Source: CBDBCU01 sp965242615
Lineage (GTDB): Bacteria > Chloroflexota > Dehalococcoidia > Lucifugimonadales > UBA3495
DNA length: 64,000 nt
Reading direction: 5' to 3'
Assembly: GCA_965242615.1 (NCBI GenBank)
Contig: CBDESR010000005.1
Span: 930,001-994,000, forward strand
Positions 63,429 to 64,000 of the stretch are shown piece by piece. Position numbers and translations under genes: made by a program. Position 1 is the stretch's first letter, and every line of letters starts with the position of its first letter. The notes beneath the pieces were generated by a model. It was not told where the DNA came from and did no database searches. It saw only the letters and a program-made list of their open reading frames with translations.

Positions 63429-63456
63429 GAGACGCCGCCCATTCTGGCGGCGTCTC
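63429..63456. terminator. Bidirectional hairpin terminator
   Basis: A perfect 11-bp stem GAGACGCCGCC/GGCGGCGTCTC closes a 6-base loop. It lies between the convergent SDR and YtxH genes. No T tract is seen on either side. Confidence 0.6.
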
Positions 63457-63490
63457 CGGGCCCCGGGCTTGAAACCGGCGTAGGGCGGGG

Positions 63491-63796
63491 TTACTCCGCC
63501 TCAATCACCTGGGTGGGGATGCCCTCATCGTCGAGTTCGCCGGGGCCGTTGTGGCGGCGGATGTTCCGCACCCGATCCCGGGCCGAGTCGATGTAGCCGC
63601 CGGCCTGCTCCCGGGCCGTGCCGAGGTACTCCCGACCGCGCTCCCGGGCCGTCCCCAGATACTCCCGGCCGCGTTCCCGGACAATCTGCCGGGCCTCGTT
63701 GCCGGGCTTGGGGGCCATCAGCATACCGATGGCGGTGCCGACCAGGGCCCCAGCCAGCAAGCCGGTAATGAATTTGTCCAATCCGTTATCTGCCAT
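63491..63796 (-). CDS. YtxH domain protein
   Basis: This 101-residue protein begins 'GLDKFITGLLAGALVGTAIGMLMAPKPGNEARQIVRERG', the YtxH hallmark: a glycine-rich single membrane helix followed by A-P-x-x-G-x-E-x-R. The rest is a coiled coil made of an exact 10-residue repeat, R-E-Y-L-G-T-A-R-E-R, twice, then a variant. Such proteins are small general-stress or envelope proteins in many bacteria; their mechanism is unknown. The ATG at 63796 is preceded by AAGGAGTAAG. Confidence 0.85.
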   Translation of the reverse strand: MADNGLDKFITGLLAGALVGTAIGMLMAPKPGNEARQIVRERGREYLGTARERGREYLGTAREQAGGYIDSARDRVRNIRRHNGPGELDDEGIPTQVIEAE

Positions 63797-63882
63797 AGCT
63801 CTTACTCCTTTTGCGGACGCCGCGCCGGGGCGTCCGATTTAGCGACAATGGGCCGGTACGGGTTGACGCCGCCCGCCATCTT

Positions 63883-63900
63883 TTATGTAATATAACATAA
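63883..63900. promoter_or_regulatory. AT-rich inverted repeat upstream of the YtxH gene
   Basis: TTATGT (63883-63888) and ACATAA (63895-63900) flank AATATA; on the minus strand this holds a TATATT -10-like box. It may be the promoter or an operator of the YtxH gene. Confidence 0.45.
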
Positions 63901-63962
63901 CACAAACCCCGGCTGCTAGGCAAATCCGGTCGGCTAATCGGGAAAATGGGGAATTGGGGGTG

Positions 63963-64000
63963 TGCTATAATTCCGTCCCGATTATGCTTTGCGGAGAGGG
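63963..64000 (+). promoter_or_regulatory. Promoter and ribosome-binding site of a gene beyond the window
   Basis: TGCTATAAT is an extended -10 (63963-63971), and GGAGAGGG at the very end is a good ribosome-binding site. The coding region lies outside. No -35 is recognisable. Confidence 0.55.

Overview
The window is 64 kb of GC-rich bacterial DNA, densely coded on both strands. No rRNA or other firm taxonomic marker is present. The gene mix suggests a Chloroflexota bacterium, probably an uncultivated marine or sponge-associated lineage assembled from a metagenome. Supporting signs are a CoxS/CoxM/CoxG set, a luciferase-like flavin oxidoreductase, a Vms1/acVLRF1-type release factor, lipoproteins with Thr-Pro linkers, many Uma2, PaREP1 and DUF2283-like paralogues, and several families of dispersed short repeats. 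This placement is inference.

Layout: 1-7.4 kb holds the end of an oligopeptide-type substrate-binding protein, a large glycosyltransferase with three copies of a C-terminal domain, a lower-GC gene with a nucleoside-deoxyribosyltransferase-like C-terminus, and an Eis-like acetyltransferase. 7.5-12 kb is a tandem duplication of a tRNA-Met(CAT) plus SulP transporter unit in which one tRNA copy has decayed. 12.3-28 kb is mostly housekeeping: FabF, a B12-binding radical SAM protein with an odd repeat tail, CinA-like, Nnr, AcpS and MetF. Among these sit an IS5 remnant, a membrane-anchored trypsin-like protease, two PaREP1 paralogues and three Uma2 paralogues in tandem. 28-43 kb has a methyltransferase, a NucS-like nuclease, AroC, AroE, ValS, a three-gene run (ATPase, DUF3226/TOPRIM, Vms1-like peptidyl-tRNA hydrolase) and a flavin oxidoreductase.

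43.8-47.7 kb is the most unusual part. It is a minus-strand operon of nine closely packed genes: a zinc-ribbon protein with a DUF4258/BrnT-like toxin fold (my inference), followed by eight DUF2283-like paralogues. A four-fold repeat of the same kind of domain is encoded at 60.7 kb. 48-56 kb is an accessory region. It contains repeat arrays, a wrecked IS1595 transposase, a frameshifted lipoprotein, a Panacea antitoxin with a two-TM partner, a third PaREP1-like gene, two tandem HicB/HicA-like modules flanked by broken copies, and a truncated Mrr-type winged helix. 56-64 kb returns to metabolism: a maleate-isomerase-like enzyme behind an orphan BrnT, CoxS-CoxM-CoxG without CoxL, an atypical SDR, a classical SDR and a YtxH protein.

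Recurrent themes are tandem duplication of small defence or toxin-antitoxin-like genes, coiled-coil proteins with internally repeated DNA, terminators made of perfect GC-rich stems, and homopolymer runs of C that sit at frameshifts or start regions. Function calls rest on motifs read by eye, and no database search was possible.
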